From Verrucomicrobiota bacterium (lineage in GTDB: Bacteria > Verrucomicrobiota > Verrucomicrobiia > Opitutales > UBA953): a stretch of 10,074 nucleotides of DNA. The position numbers and the translations under genes were made by a program. The notes beneath the pieces were generated by a model. The model did no database searches, was not told the DNA's origin, and was given only the letters and a program-made list of their open reading frames with translations. Where the stretch lies: the NCBI GenBank assembly GCA_009924535.1, contig RFRI01000031.1:1-10074 (forward strand). Direction: 5' to 3'. This document shows positions 6,909 through 10,074 of this stretch, piece by piece (position 1 is the stretch's first letter; each line of letters opens with the position of its first letter).

Positions 6909-9167
6909 GTGCCCGATCTCTTCGGAGAAATCGAACCCGGCGTCGCCGAGGTGGTCCCGTTTGACGGCGGGGCCCGGGCCTACTCGTACTCTGTCCCGGC
7001 GGCCCTGAAGGATGTCCTGCAGGTCGGCCAGCTGGTCCGCGTGCCGCTTGGCGGCCGTACCAGCATCGGCGTGGTCTGGAAATACCCGGCTGAGCCGCCG
7101 CCCTCCGCGAAGCTTCGCAGCGTGATGTCGCTCGAGCATGAGCAGCCGGTGATGACGCCGGACTGTTGTAAACTGGCCGAGTGGATGGCGGGCTATTACG
7201 GCTGCGGCCTGAACTCGGTCCTCGAGACCGTCTTGCCCGCCGCGGTGCGTAAGGGCGTCCGCCCGGTGCTACGTCGCCTGCTCACGCTGATCTCCCCGCC
7301 CGACGCGGAGATGCTCGCGAAGCTCCGCAAGAAGGCCCCGCGCCAGGCGCAGGTGATCGATTTCCTCGCTGGCCAGAAAGAGCCCGCTGATCGTTCCAAG
7401 ATGGTCGAAGGCCTCGGTATCGCCCAGCAAGCCGTCGATGCGCTGATCAAGGCCGGCACGGTCAAGGAAGACGCCAGCGTGCTCTGGCGCGTGGCTTATA
7501 ACGACCCCTATGCCGAAGGGGAGACCATGGCCTCGGCTGGTCATACCCTGAATCCTGAGCAGGTCGCGGCCGTCGCCTCGGTCACGAAGACCCTCGACTC
7601 GAAGTCCTTCCGGGCGCACCTGCTGCACGGTGTCACCGGCTCCGGCAAGACCGAGGTCTACGTGGCGCTCATCCGCAAGGTCGTGGCCGAAGGCGGCTCG
7701 GCGATCTTCCTCGTCCCCGAAGTCGCGCTCACGCCGCAGACGGTCGGGCGTCTTCGTTCCCGCCTCGCCGACCTCGGCGCCAAGGTGGTCGTCTGGCATA
7801 GCCATCTTTCCGCCGGGGAACGTTTCGACGCGTGGATGGCGATGTCGCTCGGGCAGGCGAGGGTGGTGGTCGGCGCCCGTTCGGCGGTCTTCGCCCCGCT
7901 CCCGAATCTTCGCCTCATCGTGGTCGACGAAGAGCACGAGCCTTCCTTCAAGCAGGGTGAGACGCCGATGTACCACGGCCGCGACGTCGCGGTGATGCGC
8001 GCGTCGATCCTCGGCGCGGCCTGCGTGCTGGGTTCCGCCACGCCTTCGCTGGAAACCTGGAAGAACGCGACGGCCGGACGTTACGCCCTGGACGTGATGA
8101 CCAAGCGCGTCGACGACCGCCCGATGCCGGCCTTCCGCATCGTGGACATGCGCCGCGAGGTCCTGCACTCGAAAGGGCAGCACATCCTCTCCCGCGAACT
8201 GACCGACGGTATCCGCGCCCGCCTCGAACGTCGCGAGCAGACGATCCTTTTCCTGAACCGTCGCGGACACTCGCGCTCGTTGGTCTGTCCCGATTGCGGC
8301 GAGGCCGTGCAGTGCAAGCGTTGCAGCGTCTCGCTGACGCTCCACCGGACGGACGACACCGCCCGCTGCCACCTGTGCAACCATCAGGAGCGCGCCCCGG
8401 TGCTCTGCCCGAGCTGCCGATCGCCGAAGGTCCGCTGGAAGGGTTACGGCACCCAGAAGGTCGAGGAGACCATCGCCCAGCTCTTCCCGCGCGCCCGCGT
8501 GGCCCGCATCGACGCCGACACGATGGGCAAGAAGGACCTGTTCCGGAAAGTCCTGTCGGATTTCCGCGCTGGTAAATACGACATGCTCCTCGGCACGCAG
8601 ATGATCGCCAAGGGGCTCGACTTCCCGCGCGTGACGTTGGTGGGCATCATCGACGCCGATCTTTCGTTGCAGCTGCCGGACTTCCGGGCCGCCGAACGTA
8701 CGTTCCAACTGCTCACCCAGGTCGCCGGCCGGGCGGGCCGCGGAGACCTCGAGGGCGTGGTCGTGGTGCAGAGTTTCCAGCCGGCTTCCGACCCGATCCA
8801 GTTCGCCAAGCGACTCGACTTCCATGGCTTCGCCGCCGCCGAGCTCGAGAAGCGGGCCGAATTCGGCTACCCGCCGGACCGTCACCTCATCCGGCACGTT
8901 TTCCGCGGTCGTAACGCCGAGAAGGTCAATTTCGTCGCCGATGCGTGGGTCAAGGAGCTCGAGCGCCTGCATCCGGGCCTCTGCGAGATCCGTGGCCCGG
9001 CCCCGTGTCCGTTCGAGAAGGTCCAGGACCAGCATCGCGTGCACATCTGGTACCTCGTCACCGGCGTGAAGTCGCTCCTCGCGGCCCTGCTGCCTCTCCG
9101 CGCGAAGATCCTCGGCGACGACGAGGTCATCGACGTCCTCGACGTCGACGCCCAGGATTGCGCGTGA
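6909..9167 (+). CDS. priA: Primosomal protein N' (replication restart helicase PriA)
   Basis: PriA is a 3'-5' superfamily 2 DNA helicase that recognises stalled or collapsed replication forks and reloads the replicative helicase. The 752 residues agree with the family (about 730-750). The N-terminal 3'-end-binding domain begins around residue 14 (VVPFDGGARAYSYSVPAAL). The helicase core has Walker A GVTGSGKT (241-248), the DEEH box (340-343), motif III LGSATPS (from 374), motif V GTQMIAKGLDFP (from 562) and motif VI QVAGRAGR (604-611). Between the lobes is the zinc-binding insertion with all eight cysteines in four CxxC pairs: 460/463, 469/472, 487/490 and 500/503. The chosen start is GTG at 6909. 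No ATG lies in frame between the previous stop and this point, and it places the first domain correctly, although no Shine-Dalgarno sequence supports it. The protein appears fully functional. The 60-base gap upstream leaves open whether it has its own promoter. Confidence 0.97.
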   Translation: MPDLFGEIEPGVAEVVPFDGGARAYSYSVPAALKDVLQVGQLVRVPLGGRTSIGVVWKYPAEPPPSAKLRSVMSLEHEQPVMTPDCCKLAEWMAGYYGCGLNSVLETVLPAAVRKGVRPVLRRLLTLISPPDAEMLAKLRKKAPRQAQVIDFLAGQKEPADRSKMVEGLGIAQQAVDALIKAGTVKEDASVLWRVAYNDPYAEGETMASAGHTLNPEQVAAVASVTKTLDSKSFRAHLLHGVTGSGKTEVYVALIRKVVAEGGSAIFLVPEVALTPQTVGRLRSRLADLGAKVVVWHSHLSAGERFDAWMAMSLGQARVVVGARSAVFAPLPNLRLIVVDEEHEPSFKQGETPMYHGRDVAVMRASILGAACVLGSATPSLETWKNATAGRYALDVMTKRVDDRPMPAFRIVDMRREVLHSKGQHILSRELTDGIRARLERREQTILFLNRRGHSRSLVCPDCGEAVQCKRCSVSLTLHRTDDTARCHLCNHQERAPVLCPSCRSPKVRWKGYGTQKVEETIAQLFPRARVARIDADTMGKKDLFRKVLSDFRAGKYDMLLGTQMIAKGLDFPRVTLVGIIDADLSLQLPDFRAAERTFQLLTQVAGRAGRGDLEGVVVVQSFQPASDPIQFAKRLDFHGFAAAELEKRAEFGYPPDRHLIRHVFRGRNAEKVNFVADAWVKELERLHPGLCEIRGPAPCPFEKVQDQHRVHIWYLVTGVKSLLAALLPLRAKILGDDEVIDVLDVDAQDCA

Positions 9168-9172
9168 AGGGG

Positions 9173-9216
9173 GATGACTGCATCGAGGGCAGCATCGATG
9201 ACTGCGTCGATGGCAG
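9173..9216 (+). repeat. Two imperfect 20-base direct repeats downstream of priA
   Basis: GATGACTGCATCGAGGGCAG (9173-9192) is followed 24 bases later by GATGACTGCGTCGATGGCAG (9197-9216), with 18 of 20 positions identical. They begin just after the priA stop. The core TCGATGAC recurs in inverted form at 9293-9300 and 9305-9312, on the corA side of the gap. Confidence 0.7.
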
Positions 9217-9219
9217 ATA

Positions 9220-9237
9220 GGGCAGGGTGTCTTGCCC
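9220..9237 (+). terminator. Possible weak terminator hairpin downstream of priA
   Basis: GGGCA (9220-9224) can pair with TGCCC (9233-9237) around an 8-base loop. A longer-range arm, AAGGGGG (9167-9173, starting on the last base of the priA stop), is complementary to CCCCCTT (9235-9241) and competes for the same bases. Only two T residues follow the stem, so it is not a classic intrinsic terminator. The call rests on its position between convergent genes. Confidence 0.3.
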
Positions 9238-9285
9238 CCTTAGGCTGGCAGTCGTCGGTTTTGGCTGACGTGTCTCTTCTGTGAT

Positions 9286-9321
9286 CGATTCAGTCATCGA
9301 TCCAGTCATCGACTCAGCCCT
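9286..9321 (+). repeat. Three tandem 12-base units, inverted relative to the priA-side repeats
   Basis: The units are CGATTCAGTCAT (9286-9297), CGATCCAGTCAT (9298-9309) and a decayed CGACTCAGCCCT (9310-9321). The segment CAGTCATCGAT (9291-9301) is the exact reverse complement of ATCGATGACTG at 9194-9204, so the two repeat blocks could pair across about 86 bases into one long stem in either transcript. Their function is unknown. Confidence 0.65.
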
Positions 9322-9328
9322 CTATTCC

Positions 9329-9341
9329 GGCGCTTCGCGCC
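9329..9341 (-). terminator. Possible terminator hairpin just downstream of corA
   Basis: GGCGC (9329-9333) and GCGCC (9337-9341) form a perfect 5-base-pair GC stem with a 3-base loop. It is located one base past the corA stop codon when read on the minus strand. The downstream bases (GGAATAGA on the minus strand) contain no T run, so it is at best a weak or factor-assisted terminator, or an end-protecting hairpin. Confidence 0.4.
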
Positions 9342-9342
9342 C

Positions 9343-10074
9343 TCAGAACCACCGCTTGCGCTTCATCCAGAAGATGACGCCGCCGGCGAGCACCGCCATC
9401 GTACCGAGCGCGAGGAAGTAGCCATATTTCTCGCCCCAAGGGGTATGGATCTCCGGCATGAAGTGGAAGTTCATGCCCCACAGTCCGACCAAGAAAGTCA
9501 ACGGGATGAAGATCGAGCTCATCACCGTCAGCACGCGCATGACTTCGCTCGTCTTCCGTTCCTGCTGGGTGTGGTGGTATTCCTGCAGGTCCTGGAGGAT
9601 CATGCGGGCATGTTCGATGCGGTCCGCCGCGCGGATCGCGTGGTCGTAAAGGTCGCGCAGGTACATGTCCAAGGAGGTCGGCAGGAGGGGGTGCTCGTAG
9701 TGTTCAAGCACGCTCACCATGTCCTTGAGTGGCTGGGCGAGGCGGCTCAGGCGCACGACGATGCGCTTGAGGCGGTAGACCTCGTTGAGGTCCCAGTCGT
9801 CGGTGCCCTTGAGGATCGAGTCTTCGAGCTCGGTCGTGGCGTCCTCGATCTCTTCGGTCTGGTAGAGCAACCGGTCGACGAGCGTATCGAGCAGGGAGTA
9901 GACGAGGTAGCCGGCGTGCCACTTGCGGATGTTGCCCTTGTTGTCGGCGATGCGCTTCTCGACGGCTTCGAAGACCTCCTCGTCGTTTTCGTGGAAGGAG
10001 ATCACCCAGTTCTGGGCGGCGACGATCGAGATCTGCTGGCCGCGCGGGGTGTCTTCCTCGACGCCGATGCGGAC
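9343..10074 (-). CDS. corA: CorA-family magnesium/cobalt transporter, C-terminal part (5' end outside window)
   Basis: CorA proteins are homopentameric inner-membrane channels that bring Mg2+ (also Co2+, Ni2+) into the cell. The frame stays open to the right edge, giving 243 visible residues of an expected 320-370, so the beginning of the cytoplasmic funnel domain is missing. The visible part starts in that domain (ISIVAAQNWVISFHE, then VFEAVEKRI). It continues with the long helical region (YLVYSLLDTLVDRLLYQTEE), and reaches the first membrane helix at about 184-202 (VMSSIFIPLTFLVGLWGMNF), which ends in the invariant Gly-Met-Asn selectivity motif. A short periplasmic loop with MPEIHTPWGEKYGYF follows, then the second membrane helix and the basic tail KRKRWF typical of the family. 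A GTG at 10003-10005 is internal, because conserved CorA sequence continues upstream of it. The gene converges on priA across a repeat-rich gap. Specificity among divalent cations cannot be decided from sequence. Confidence 0.95.
   Translation of the reverse strand, partial: VRIGVEEDTPRGQQISIVAAQNWVISFHENDEEVFEAVEKRIADNKGNIRKWHAGYLVYSLLDTLVDRLLYQTEEIEDATTELEDSILKGTDDWDLNEVYRLKRIVVRLSRLAQPLKDMVSVLEHYEHPLLPTSLDMYLRDLYDHAIRAADRIEHARMILQDLQEYHHTQQERKTSEVMRVLTVMSSIFIPLTFLVGLWGMNFHFMPEIHTPWGEKYGYFLALGTMAVLAGGVIFWMKRKRWF

Noticed and set aside
7269..9044. Minus-strand open frame of 591 residues opposite priA
   Set aside because: It is antisense to priA, which has every expected motif. The composition is that of a shadow frame.
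9173..9321. CRISPR array in the priA-corA gap
   Set aside because: The units are only 12 and 20 bases, imperfect, almost without spacers, and occur in both orientations. No cas genes are present.
10003..10005. GTG as the start codon of corA
   Set aside because: The same frame continues upstream to the window edge with CorA-like sequence (QISIVAAQNWV), so this codon is an internal valine.

Overview
The window is high-GC bacterial chromosome (roughly two thirds G+C by eye) packed with housekeeping genes. Codons end mostly in C or G. None of the gene starts I examined has a clear Shine-Dalgarno sequence. A member of the Verrucomicrobiota (Opitutales-like) would fit this composition, but no marker here settles the phylum, so treat that as a weak guess.

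Positions 1-6848, all on the plus strand, look like one transcription unit with gaps of 3-5 bases or 4-base overlaps. Its order is pheS (3' part only), pheT, gatC, gatA, gatB, then a small membrane protein of the Mpv17/PMP22 type. pheS and pheT encode the two subunits of phenylalanyl-tRNA synthetase. gatCAB encodes the amidotransferase that converts Glu-tRNA(Gln), and often Asp-tRNA(Asn), into the correct amide-charged tRNA. The block is therefore dedicated to charging tRNAs, with an unexpected membrane gene coupled to its end. That last gene is split between two reading frames by an apparent single-base loss near 6380-6425, either a real mutation or a sequence error.

After a 60-base gap holding a small UUCG-capped hairpin comes priA (6909-9167, plus), the replication-restart helicase, intact with all its motifs. 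A 175-base intergenic region (9168-9342) follows, between convergent genes. It is rich in short repeats built on GTCATCGA/TCGATGAC, arranged both directly and inverted, and has small hairpins that may end transcription from both sides. The minus-strand gene at the right edge (9343-10074) is the C-terminal two thirds or so of a CorA-type magnesium/cobalt channel, running off the window.

I see no RNA genes, insertion sequences, CRISPR arrays or phage genes. I found no clearly new multi-gene system. The most interesting items are the bacterial Mpv17-like gene with its frameshift and the repeat-rich convergent intergenic region.
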